From contig USAP01000069.1 of assembly GCA_900552775.1 (NCBI GenBank), forward strand, positions 1-8,634: 8,634 bases of DNA, given 5' to 3'. Numbering within the stretch: the stretch's first letter is position 1; each line of letters opens with the position of its first letter. Made by a program: the position numbers and the translations under genes. Under the pieces are notes generated by a model. The model had not been told where the DNA came from and did not search any database. It was given only the letters and a program-made list of their open reading frames with translations. The stretch comes from an uncultured Eubacteriales bacterium (lineage in GTDB: Bacteria > Bacillota > Clostridia > UMGS1883 > UMGS1540). Shown here in pieces: positions 1-8,207 of this stretch.

Positions 1-260
1 GGCCATGGATAAGATGATGGTTTTTGGAAGTCAAGGTTGTGCTTAATGATTTACAAGAAAGACTTCCCCGAAAACAAAGAATGACGTAGGAAAAAATAAG
101 CGTAAAATACTTTGTTTGTGACATGAATCCCCATTTCCGAGAGGTGGCGAAAACTTGCTTTCCCAAAGCCACTGTGGTTGCGGACAGGTATCACGTTATT
201 CGGCAGGTTTATTGGGCTATGGAGCGTGTCAGAAAAAATGAACAAAACAAACTTCAGAAA
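1..260 (+). pseudogene. ISL3-family transposase fragment, decayed
   Basis: Remnant of an ISL3-type DDE transposase. From about 90 to 257 one frame reads a typical internal segment: VKYFVCDMNPHF, then FPKATVVADRYHVIRQ, then WAMERVRKNEQNKL. The ADRYH motif carries what is normally the second catalytic aspartate in this family, about nucleotides 180-194. Upstream, a different frame (43-81) reads LMIYKKDFPENKE and then hits a stop. This resembles the residues that precede VKYFVCDMN in the family, so a frameshift separates the two pieces. The N-terminal DNA-binding part, first catalytic Asp, C-terminal Glu and terminal inverted repeats are not visible. The segment cannot make an active transposase. 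Similarity fades around 250-260, where the start of the next gene already lies in another frame. Family recognition is from motif memory; the exact IS is unknown. Confidence 0.8.
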
Positions 261-3200
261 AACAGTAAGCTTGCTGCTTTGCCTGATGCTTGCACTCACG
301 TTTGTTCCCACCGCCTCTCTGGCTGACACGGCGGACACCGTAGACTTAACCTCCGTTGCGGAATTTACGGCAGAGTGCGACAAATCGGCAGCGGAATACA
401 AAATAAGCAGCGCCGAAAGCTTAATTGCCTTAAGCACCGCCGTGCAGGACGGCACTTTTACGGGAGAAAGCAAAACATTCTATCTTGCCTCGGATATTGA
501 TCTTAAAGACGAGCTGTTTACTCCCATAGCATCGCAAACGTATCCCACCTACGGTTTTGCCGGCACTTTTAACGGATGCTTCAAAACCATAAGCGGTCTT
601 AACATAACCTCCGCTTCAGGCGCAGGCGTCGGTCTTTTCGGCACCGTAAACGGAGGAACTGTAAAAAACCTCAAAGTTTCGGGTAGCGTTAAAGGAACAA
701 ACAGTAACTTTGTGGGCGGAATCGTCGGCAAAACACAGGGCAGTGTTACAATTGAAAACTGCTCTTTCGAAGGCAGCGTAACAGCAGATAAAAGCGGTTC
801 GACAGCAGGTGCGGGCGGAATTGCCGGAAGAGTTAACGCAGGTTCTCTTACGATAACTTCATGTGCAAACCTCGCCGATATTACAGCCGCAAAGGGCGCA
901 GCTGCGGGTATTCTCGGAACGGGTCAGGCTAATGAAATTCACATTTCTTCTTGCTACAACAAAGGAAATATAACCTCCCAGTGGAACTCTTCCGGCATAT
1001 GCGCAAACAACACAAAAAACACAAGCTCCATTGATAGTTGCTACAGTACGGGTGAAATTTCAAATTCAAACGACGGCACAAACTGTGCCGGAATTTCGGC
1101 AAACTACAAAGGAACTGCTTCAAACTGTTACAGCACCCTTCCCGCCGAGGATAAATTTGCTCGCAACGCAAACGGTAAAAGCACAAAAGTTTCCGAAACT
1201 GAAATTACGGCTGAAAAGCTCGGTTCCGAATTTAAAGACACAGAAAACGGCACGCCGATATTAAAGTGGCAGGAAACCTCTGCTGAAGAACCGAAAAACC
1301 CCGAAATAAAAATCATAGGCGCTTCGGCTCTTTATATGACAACAGGCGCCCAGACAGCCGAAACTCTCACAGCGAAGCTTACTGATATTGAAGATGCTGT
1401 AACATGGGACGTTACATCGGGCAGCGATGTTATCTCGCTTTCATACCCCGAAAATCCGGACGCTCTCAATACAATTTTATACATAACCCCCGAAAAAGGC
1501 GGAAAAGCCACCGTGACGGCAACGGCAGGCGAATACAGCGATACTTTTGAAGTAGTCGTTTATCCCTACATATCGGGCGCCGAGTTCGCAGGATATACGG
1601 CAGTCGGTGAAACGGTATTTGCAAAAATCACGGTACTCGGCGGCAAGCCGTATGATTTTGACACCATGCCCGAGCTTAATATCACATGGCTTTGCTCAGA
1701 CAGTATAACCGCTCCCTTTGAGCCGATAAGCGGCGCTTTTGGACGAAGCTTCACAATCCCGGAAAGCCTTGAAGGCAAATATCTTTATTACAGAATAAAT
1801 AACATAACAAGCGAAAGAAATGCGCCCTCGCGCGCCGAGCTCATAACCCCGGCGGCAGACGTTGTTCTCAAAGCGGACTACGACGCTTTAACGCTTGATA
1901 CGGAAGATATAAAAGCGCCGAAAACGCTCGAACTTACAAAAAAAGGAAGTCGCGGTTCCGACATCTCCTGGAGCGCCGACAGCACGCTTTTTAATGCCGA
2001 AACGGGAGAAATAACACTCCCCGAAAGCGGAATTTCCGATATAACCGTAACGGCTGAAATTTCGTATGCCGGCAGAACAAAGGAAAAGAGCTTTAAAATC
2101 CGTGTTTATTCTTTAAAACAGCTTGAAGAAGACAAAAACAACAAGCTCCTTCAAATAGACAAGGCGCTTGCTCCTCTCGGCGATTTTTACACACTCTGCC
2201 CCGAATACGGCAAAGACACAAACGTTTTTGATATGTTCTGTGCTTCCATTGCCGAGGACAGAAATGCCGATATTAAAATAAACATACAAAATATCGAAGA
2301 AATTCAGGGCGGCGCAGAAATTGCCGAAAACGGAGATATAACATATTTCTACGCAGACCCTAATACCACTCCCCTTATTCATTTCGGACGTGTTGATGTA
2401 ACATTCAGACTCACTCTCCGGGGCGAATACAAGGAAATAAAAGTTCCCGTAACGATTTATTGGGACAGAGCGCGCGTTGAAAAAACCATGACAAGCGAAA
2501 TCCTTGACAAAGTGGATTTTGAAAAAGACGAAAACGGTTTTGTTGAAGCGCAGAGCGATCTTTCTCTTCCGAAAGTTGTTGACGGCAAAAAATGGTGTCT
2601 CATAAAATGGACAAGCTCTGACGAAACAGCACTCTCCGTAAGCTCTGAAAACTCTCAGACTCCCGACACATTTTATAATCCTTATGCAGGCAAACTTCAC
2701 CGCGGCGTTTTCGACAAAGAAGTAACTTTAACCGCCGAATTTCCGTTTGCTTATACAAGCGACGTTATAGGCTCCGAAAAGCCGATTGTTTTAAGAAAAT
2801 CGTTTAAAGTTCTCGTTAAAGCCGACCCCGAAAAGGTTGCCGAAATTCAGGCTTCGCTCAACTCAAAACTTGACGCGGGCTTTGCGGCAAAGGGACTTCG
2901 CAGCGCAGTAACAGAGCAGCCGCTCACGCAGCGTGAAGACGGAAAATATATCCTCACAGACGATATTCTTTTCCCGACAACGCGTGATTTCGGCATTGAC
3001 GGAAAATACTTCCCCGTAAGCATTGAAAGCAGCAACGAAGATGTTGTCTCATCTCCCGATGTAAACAACGCGGCGCGCGCAGAAGTTATCCGCCCGGCAG
3101 CAGGTCAGCCCGACGCGGAGGTTACTCTCACGCTCAAAATTACGGATCTTGATTCCGGAATGTCCGTTTCGCGCACGTTTGATTTCTCCGTTCCGGCTTT

Positions 3201-4683
3201 GACAAATGAAGAAATTGCAGCGGAAAAAGCGCTGATGGAAAAGGTTAAAGCACAGTATTTCGAAGGCATACGCGGCAGAAACGAGCTGGCTTCAAATATT
3301 TCGTACGACCTTTCTCCCTTCGTTGAGGTTTACGAAGAAAACGGCGGGCTTATATGGGTTCGCGATGTTAAATCTGCCGTAAATCACGGCATAGTTCCCA
3401 CACCGATAAACGGCTGGGAAGAACTTGAAGCTTGGAGGCTCTTTAAATCGAGCAACCCTGCCGTAATATCGCATGAAAATCTAATTATAAACATGCAGAA
3501 CAAGGCAAAAAGCGTCACGGTTTCCTCCGTTTTGTCGAGCGAAACTCTCGGAAAATACGGAAAACTTTATGCTTCGGACAACGAAAAATATGCAGCATAC
3601 AAAGACCTGGCAGATCTTTATTACATTCCGGTCTCGGCAGACATTATCGTCAGAGGACGTTTAAACTACGCCGGGTCACTTCCGACTCCGGAGCCTGAAA
3701 CAATATCTGTTTCGTTCACGCTTATGGACAACTCGGAAACGGTTATAAGCAAAGTTACTTATGACAACCTCGAAGAAGGCACAACCGCTTTTGACATCTT
3801 TAAAAAGGCTCTTGCCGAAAACGGCTGCACATATGAAACATACGGAAACCGCGGCAGCTATGTAACCGCCGTGACTTTGCCGGACGGCACACGCCTCGCA
3901 GCCTTTGACCGCGGCAAAAACTCCGGCTGGATGTTCAAAGTAAACGGCAAATTCCCCGACACCGCAATGGCAGGCTGCGGACTCAAGGACGGCGACTCCA
4001 TGGTGTTCCTTTACACAGACGATTATGAGCTTGTAACGGAAGACAAGAAACATTCTTCATCTTCATCATCGACCGGCACATCGTCTTCTTCCGAAAGCGG
4101 CAACACAAAAGACGATAAACCGCAGGTTACGCCCGAGCCTTCAAAATCACCCGAATTTTCGGATATTTCCGGTCACTGGGCGGAGGACATTATAAAGCTT
4201 GCGGCAGAAAAAGGCTATATGAACGGCACGGCAGAGAACACATTTTCTCCCGATGCGCTTCTCACACGCGCAATGCTTGTTACAATACTTTACAATGCCG
4301 AGGGCAAACCCGAATCGGGCTCCGCAAAATTCGAAGATGTTAAAGACGGTGCATGGTATGAAAAAGCCGTTGCATGGGCAAGTGAAAACGGTCTTGTAAA
4401 AGGCGTTTCCGAAAACCTTTTCGCGCCGGATGAAAACATCACAAGAGAACAGACGGCGGCTATACTGTACAGATACGCTGTTTGGAAAAAAATCGAAGGT
4501 CTTCAGAAAGCGGCGCTAACTTCGTTTGCGGACGCTTCCGCAATTTCCGAATACGCGCGCGAAGCGCTTGAATATATTACGGGAAGCGGAATAATGAAAG
4601 GCGATGAAAATTACCTGTTAAATCCGTTGTCGGCATCAACAAGAGCTGAAATTGCAGCAATGATTATAAGACTTTTGAATTAA
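238..4683 (+). CDS. large secreted SLH-domain surface protein (GLUG repeats, Ig-like chain, DUF4430)
   Basis: 1,481-residue exported protein, probably held on the cell wall. The ATG at 238 is chosen because it opens a good signal peptide: MNKTNFRK, a Leu-rich core (residues 10-23), and likely cleavage after SLA at residue 29. A longer TTG start at 178 would bury it. The only SD-like site is GGAG at 221-224, a long 13 nt away. Domains seen: GLUG-type beta repeats about 53-303 (FAGTFNG, VGLFGTV, FVGGIVGK motifs); a BIG2-like Ig domain 356-443; a second Ig-like domain 443-544; five atrophied-Ig-like units 545-1141, the later ones with helical lead-ins; DUF4430 1156-1262 (NSGWMFKVNG, LKDGDSMVF); a Ser-rich linker 1268-1306; and SLH repeats from 1307, 1365 and 1430 with TRAM, TREQ and TRAE motifs. 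SLH triplets bind pyruvylated secondary wall polymer in characterised families. An adhesin or matrix role is inference; no catalytic motif was seen. Confidence 0.93.
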   Translation: MNKTNFRKTVSLLLCLMLALTFVPTASLADTADTVDLTSVAEFTAECDKSAAEYKISSAESLIALSTAVQDGTFTGESKTFYLASDIDLKDELFTPIASQTYPTYGFAGTFNGCFKTISGLNITSASGAGVGLFGTVNGGTVKNLKVSGSVKGTNSNFVGGIVGKTQGSVTIENCSFEGSVTADKSGSTAGAGGIAGRVNAGSLTITSCANLADITAAKGAAAGILGTGQANEIHISSCYNKGNITSQWNSSGICANNTKNTSSIDSCYSTGEISNSNDGTNCAGISANYKGTASNCYSTLPAEDKFARNANGKSTKVSETEITAEKLGSEFKDTENGTPILKWQETSAEEPKNPEIKIIGASALYMTTGAQTAETLTAKLTDIEDAVTWDVTSGSDVISLSYPENPDALNTILYITPEKGGKATVTATAGEYSDTFEVVVYPYISGAEFAGYTAVGETVFAKITVLGGKPYDFDTMPELNITWLCSDSITAPFEPISGAFGRSFTIPESLEGKYLYYRINNITSERNAPSRAELITPAADVVLKADYDALTLDTEDIKAPKTLELTKKGSRGSDISWSADSTLFNAETGEITLPESGISDITVTAEISYAGRTKEKSFKIRVYSLKQLEEDKNNKLLQIDKALAPLGDFYTLCPEYGKDTNVFDMFCASIAEDRNADIKINIQNIEEIQGGAEIAENGDITYFYADPNTTPLIHFGRVDVTFRLTLRGEYKEIKVPVTIYWDRARVEKTMTSEILDKVDFEKDENGFVEAQSDLSLPKVVDGKKWCLIKWTSSDETALSVSSENSQTPDTFYNPYAGKLHRGVFDKEVTLTAEFPFAYTSDVIGSEKPIVLRKSFKVLVKADPEKVAEIQASLNSKLDAGFAAKGLRSAVTEQPLTQREDGKYILTDDILFPTTRDFGIDGKYFPVSIESSNEDVVSSPDVNNAARAEVIRPAAGQPDAEVTLTLKITDLDSGMSVSRTFDFSVPALTNEEIAAEKALMEKVKAQYFEGIRGRNELASNISYDLSPFVEVYEENGGLIWVRDVKSAVNHGIVPTPINGWEELEAWRLFKSSNPAVISHENLIINMQNKAKSVTVSSVLSSETLGKYGKLYASDNEKYAAYKDLADLYYIPVSADIIVRGRLNYAGSLPTPEPETISVSFTLMDNSETVISKVTYDNLEEGTTAFDIFKKALAENGCTYETYGNRGSYVTAVTLPDGTRLAAFDRGKNSGWMFKVNGKFPDTAMAGCGLKDGDSMVFLYTDDYELVTEDKKHSSSSSSTGTSSSSESGNTKDDKPQVTPEPSKSPEFSDISGHWAEDIIKLAAEKGYMNGTAENTFSPDALLTRAMLVTILYNAEGKPESGSAKFEDVKDGAWYEKAVAWASENGLVKGVSENLFAPDENITREQTAAILYRYAVWKKIEGLQKAALTSFADASAISEYAREALEYITGSGIMKGDENYLLNPLSASTRAEIAAMIIRLLN

Positions 4684-4701
4684 AAACTTCGGAAAACAAA
4701 A

Positions 4702-4735
4702 TGGGGCTGCGGCTTTAGCCGCAGCCCCACTTTTT
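4702..4735. terminator. bidirectional intrinsic terminator between convergent genes
   Basis: A perfect 12-bp GC-rich stem (4702-4713 with 4718-4729) closes a TTTA tetraloop. On the + strand it is followed by C and five T, which suits termination of the surface-protein gene that stops at 4683. On the - strand the base of the stem is followed by ATTTTGTTTT (complement of 4692-4701), which suits termination of pheT, whose stop is at 4754-4756. The two genes converge on this 70-nt gap and nothing else is seen in it. Bidirectional use is inferred from symmetry. Confidence 0.9.
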
Positions 4736-4753
4736 GTTGCGTATTAATAATAT

Positions 4754-7114
4754 TTATTTTTTCATCATAATACCTTCGGCTCTTAAAGTTTCAACTATTC
4801 CGTCAACCACTTTCATAACCTCTTCCTTTGTGAGCGTTCTCTCGGGATGTGAGAAATATATTCTGACGGTGATTGACTTGCCGTTCTCATCTTCGTAGGT
4901 ATCGATAAGCTTCACGTTTTTAATCCATTCGCAGTCTGCTTTTTTTATAGCCTCGCCGATAGGCGCAAACACAGCGGACACAAAGCTTATATCTATTTCC
5001 ATTTCCGGGAAGCGCGACGGCTCGCTGTAATTAATGCCTGCGTCCTCAATATCCGCAAACCTTGCGATATCTATTTCGGCAAATACGGCAGCGCCCTTTT
5101 TGCTGAGCTTTTTCATAACCGAGGGATGAACAACCCCCATTATGCCGATTTCGCTGCCGGCGCAGATAACCGTATTGAGATTTTTTGGATGCTCATACGA
5201 ATGTGCAGCCTCTGCCGCTTTAAAGCTTAGGCTCGTATGCTTTATATCGTCTGTCAAAACGGCGAGTATATCGCGCAGTTTAAGATAAAGCTCTTCGGCG
5301 GTCTTTTTCCTGTCAAACAGCGTCACGGCAAGCTTTTTACTCTCTCGGCACATGTTGTTCCCGTCCACCCCGTCAAATATTCTGCCTATTTCAAACACCG
5401 CAAATCCGTCCGAATAGTCCGTGTTTTTGCTCACCTGGCAAAGCTGTGTGGGCACAATTGAGCGGCGAAGAGTTTCAATATTCGGGTTTGTGGCATTTAT
5501 AAGCTTTATATTATCCTCGATTTCGATTCCGAGAGATTTATACTCATCGTAATATTGCCACACGTATGAATGAAGCTCATGCATATCAAAGCTTTTTACG
5601 AGAATATCTTTAATTCTTTCCTCAACCGTCTTTTCCGTTTCGGGCCTTACGGGATAAAGAGGCGCAAGCGCTGTGTTGACTTCAAAATTGTCATACCCGT
5701 AGATTCTTGTGATTTCTTCTATGATATCGGCTTTAATGGTAACGTCTTTTGTTGCTCTGAAAGACGGAACCGAAACTTTAAAGTCATCGCCGCTGTTTTC
5801 AACGCCGAAACCCAGAGATTTAAGTGTTTTTACTATTCTTTCGTTGTCTATTTCAATTCCCGTATATCTGTCAACAAATGCTTTATCAAACGAAAGCTCC
5901 ACCTTATCAAACGGCGCCGCATATTCGTCCGTGAGGGAGGATATAACCTCCGCACCTCTGTCCGCGTCATGCATAAGCTTCAAAAATCTGCCTATAGCGG
6001 GCACAGTCATTTCCGGATCCAAACTCTTTTCATAGCGCATTGAAGCGTCCGTTCTGTGGGAAAGGCGCACGGTTGATTTACGGATTGAAGCCGCGTCAAA
6101 CGTTGCGGATTCGAGCGTGAGGCTGTCCGTGTCATCCACAATTTCAGAGTCGAGTCCGCCCATAATACCGGCAATTGCAACGGGTGTGTTGTCATTGCAG
6201 ATCATAAGCGTGTTTTCGTCTATATTGCGCTCAACTCCGTCAAGAGTTGTAAACTTAAACGGCTTTTCAAAGCGCTTGATTCTTATTTTATCTATCTTGC
6301 GCGAATCAAACGCATGCATCGGCTGACCCATTTCGAGCATGATATAGTTTGTCAGGTCGGCAAGAAAATTAATTGCTCTCATACCGCAGTAGAAAAGCCT
6401 GATTCTCATATTGACAGGGCTTATTTTACGCGTTATGTTTTTAACGCTCATGCATGAATATCTGCGGCAAAGCGGATCTTCTATCTTAAGATCAAGCTGC
6501 GGCAGAGCGGAATAGTGCGCCGTATCCTCGGCATCCAAAGGCTTTAATTCTCTGCCCGATATCGCCGCAAACTCGCGTGCAATGCCGTAATGTCCCCAAA
6601 GGTCGGGGCGGTTTGTGAGAGACTTGTTGTCAACCTCAAACACAATATCGTCTATTTCATAAAAATCTTTTAAATCCGTTCCGAGAGGAATATCGTCCGT
6701 AATTTCCATAATACCCTCGTGGTTATCGCTTATGCCGAGCTCTTTCTCGGAGCAGCACATGCCAAACGACGTATATCCTGCCAGATCTCTCGGCGTTATT
6801 TCTATATCGCCTATATGTGCGCCCACTTTTGCAAAAGCCGTGACCATACCTTCTTTAACATTCGGTGCGCCGCATACAACATCTGTAAGTTTTCCGTCAC
6901 CGGCGTCAACTTTTAAAAGGTGAAGCTTTTTCGAATCGGGGTGCGGCAAAACCTCTTTAATCCGAGCCGCAACAATTCCGCTTATGTCACTGCCTTTAAA
7001 GAATATTTCGTTTTCGACCTCTGCCGTGGAGAGGGAAAACTTATTTATAAGCGCAAGCTTATCAAGTCCCGATAAATCAACAAAATCGGAAATCCAGTTC
7101 ATTGATAAAAACAT
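4754..7114 (-). CDS. pheT: phenylalanyl-tRNA synthetase beta subunit
   Basis: Beta subunit (786 aa, normal for bacteria) of the cytoplasmic alpha2-beta2 enzyme that charges tRNA-Phe. Domains in order: N-terminal helical piece 1-40; EMAP/tRNA-binding OB fold about 41-150 with VLPHPDSKKLHLLKV and VVCGAPNV; B3/B4 editing domain about 210-385 with LADLTNYIMLEMGQPMHAFD, TLDGVER, AIAGIMGG and RTDASMRYEKSLDP; B5 domain about 403-475 ending in KADIIEEITRIYGYDN, whose acidic residues bind Mg in the family; catalytic-like core about 490-690; and the C-terminal ferredoxin-like anticodon-binding (FDX-ACB) domain 697-784, beginning EPSRFPEMEIDIS. The start at 7114 is set by AGGAGG 10 nt upstream and by the conserved MNWISDF near the N terminus. 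It lies 15 nt downstream of pheS and is almost certainly co-transcribed and controlled by the same T-box. No truncation or missing domain is seen. Confidence 0.97.
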   Translation of the reverse strand: MFLSMNWISDFVDLSGLDKLALINKFSLSTAEVENEIFFKGSDISGIVAARIKEVLPHPDSKKLHLLKVDAGDGKLTDVVCGAPNVKEGMVTAFAKVGAHIGDIEITPRDLAGYTSFGMCCSEKELGISDNHEGIMEITDDIPLGTDLKDFYEIDDIVFEVDNKSLTNRPDLWGHYGIAREFAAISGRELKPLDAEDTAHYSALPQLDLKIEDPLCRRYSCMSVKNITRKISPVNMRIRLFYCGMRAINFLADLTNYIMLEMGQPMHAFDSRKIDKIRIKRFEKPFKFTTLDGVERNIDENTLMICNDNTPVAIAGIMGGLDSEIVDDTDSLTLESATFDAASIRKSTVRLSHRTDASMRYEKSLDPEMTVPAIGRFLKLMHDADRGAEVISSLTDEYAAPFDKVELSFDKAFVDRYTGIEIDNERIVKTLKSLGFGVENSGDDFKVSVPSFRATKDVTIKADIIEEITRIYGYDNFEVNTALAPLYPVRPETEKTVEERIKDILVKSFDMHELHSYVWQYYDEYKSLGIEIEDNIKLINATNPNIETLRRSIVPTQLCQVSKNTDYSDGFAVFEIGRIFDGVDGNNMCRESKKLAVTLFDRKKTAEELYLKLRDILAVLTDDIKHTSLSFKAAEAAHSYEHPKNLNTVICAGSEIGIMGVVHPSVMKKLSKKGAAVFAEIDIARFADIEDAGINYSEPSRFPEMEIDISFVSAVFAPIGEAIKKADCEWIKNVKLIDTYEDENGKSITVRIYFSHPERTLTKEEVMKVVDGIVETLRAEGIMMKK

Positions 7115-7124
7115 ACTGCAAGTC

Positions 7125-7132
7125 CCTCCTTA
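7125..7132 (-). promoter_or_regulatory. pheT Shine-Dalgarno overlapping the pheS stop codon
   Basis: Read on the - strand, TAAGGAGG contains the pheS TAA stop (7132-7130) and a perfect AGGAGG (7130-7125), 10 nt before the pheT ATG. Ribosomes ending pheS stop on top of the pheT ribosome-binding site. This arrangement favours coupled translation and helps keep the two subunits in equal amounts; the coupling is inference. Confidence 0.9.
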
Positions 7133-8182
7133 TTCATCATCCGTAAACTGCGAAAGCACTTTTAAGCTGCCGCTGTTTAAATCTCTGATATCTTTTATGC
7201 CGTACTTCATCATTGCAAGTCTTGTAAGTCCGAGACCAAACGCAAATCCCGTATATTCTTCGGGGTCTATTCCTCCGGCTTTCAGAACCTCGGGGTGAAT
7301 CATTCCGCACGGGCAAAGCTCCAGCCAGCCGCTGTGCTTGCAGGAAGGGCAACCCTCGCCGCCGCATATAAGGCAGCTTATGTCAAGCTCGAAGCCCGGT
7401 TCCACGAACGGGAAAAAGCCCGGACGCAGACGCACCTTGATATCTTTTCTGAAAACCTCGGAAAGCATTGTTTTCATAAAGAATATAAGATTTGATATTG
7501 AAATATTTTTATCCACCATAACGCCTTCCATCTGGAAGAACGTGTTCTCGTGGCACGCGTCCGTTGCTTCGTTTCTGAAGCAGCGTCCCGGGAAAATCGC
7601 TTTAATCGGCTCACCGTCATTTATAAGTCTGTCTCTGTATTTTTTGTATATGGCGTTCTGCGCCGCGGACGTCTGCGACTTTAAAAGCTGGCCGTTTTCA
7701 AGATAATACGTGTCCTGCATATCTCTCGCCGGGTGATCTTTTGGAATGTTAAGCGATTCAAAACATTCATAATCGGTTACAACCTCGCTGTATTCCTCAA
7801 CCGTAAAGCCCATGGACTTGAATATATTCTCACACTCTCTCTGAACAAGCGTGATGGGATGGTATGAACCTCTTTCTGTATTGGGAGGAGTTGAAATATC
7901 AAAAAACGGCATTTTTCTGATTTCTTCATCAAGAGCCTTTTTCTTGATTTCTTCTATTTTTTCTCCCATTAATTTCTCGGCTTCGCCCTTAAGCTTATTT
8001 ACAACCTGACCGAAAGTCTTTCTCTCATCCTGCGACAGGCTTTTCATATCCTTTAAAAGCGATGTGATAAGTCCGCTTTTGCCGAGATATTTAACTCTTA
8101 TGCTCTCAAGAGTTTGCATATCGGATATGTTTTTAAGCTCGTCCAAAAATTTCTGTTTGATTTTCTCTGTTTTTTCAGACAT
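7130..8182 (-). CDS. pheS: phenylalanyl-tRNA synthetase alpha subunit
   Basis: Catalytic alpha subunit (350 aa) of phenylalanyl-tRNA synthetase, which forms Phe-AMP and transfers Phe to tRNA-Phe. An N-terminal coiled coil (about 1-90, Lys/Glu-rich) binds tRNA in the family. Class II core: motif 1 around GSYHPITLVQRECENIF (105-121); the TSxxQ loop at 171-175; motif 2 as PGRCFRNEATDACHENTFFQMEG (198-220, split here by description only); and motif 3 as GFAFGLGLTRLAMMKYGI (312-329), with the usual Ala at 314 in the Phe pocket. A four-Cys knuckle, CxxC-x4-CxxC at 270-281, precedes WLELCPCGMIHP; a similar Cys insert occurs in Firmicutes homologues. The ATG at 8182 is preferred over a GTG at 8260 because GGA lies 8 nt before it and the GTG falls inside the T-box core. 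First gene of the pheST operon. Confidence 0.97.
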   Translation of the reverse strand: MSEKTEKIKQKFLDELKNISDMQTLESIRVKYLGKSGLITSLLKDMKSLSQDERKTFGQVVNKLKGEAEKLMGEKIEEIKKKALDEEIRKMPFFDISTPPNTERGSYHPITLVQRECENIFKSMGFTVEEYSEVVTDYECFESLNIPKDHPARDMQDTYYLENGQLLKSQTSAAQNAIYKKYRDRLINDGEPIKAIFPGRCFRNEATDACHENTFFQMEGVMVDKNISISNLIFFMKTMLSEVFRKDIKVRLRPGFFPFVEPGFELDISCLICGGEGCPSCKHSGWLELCPCGMIHPEVLKAGGIDPEEYTGFAFGLGLTRLAMMKYGIKDIRDLNSGSLKVLSQFTDDE

Positions 8183-8207
8183 TGTCTCATTCCTTTCTTT
8201 AAACAAT

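Noticed and set aside
178..237. Longer N terminus for the surface protein from a TTG at 178
   Set aside because: It would put 20 non-hydrophobic residues, derived from out-of-frame transposase sequence, ahead of a good signal peptide that starts with ATG at 238.
238..300. Lipoprotein signal at Cys15 of the surface protein
   Set aside because: The residues before the Cys are LLL, lacking the small residue needed at -1; a standard signal peptidase I site (SLA at 27-29) fits better, and the SLH repeats already provide anchoring.
2113..2700. 195-codon open frame antisense to the surface-protein gene
   Set aside because: Cys/Phe-rich composition with no recognisable motif, lying fully opposite a well-supported gene; a shadow of its codon use.
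3676..4053. 125-codon antisense frame opposite the DUF4430 region
   Set aside because: Same reasoning: it mirrors a confident domain on the other strand, with no promoter or SD seen.
5570..6043. 157-codon open frame on the + strand opposite pheT, and smaller ones nearby
   Set aside because: Lies within the conserved pheT coding sequence; composition is biased (Arg/Phe-rich) and no domain is recognised.
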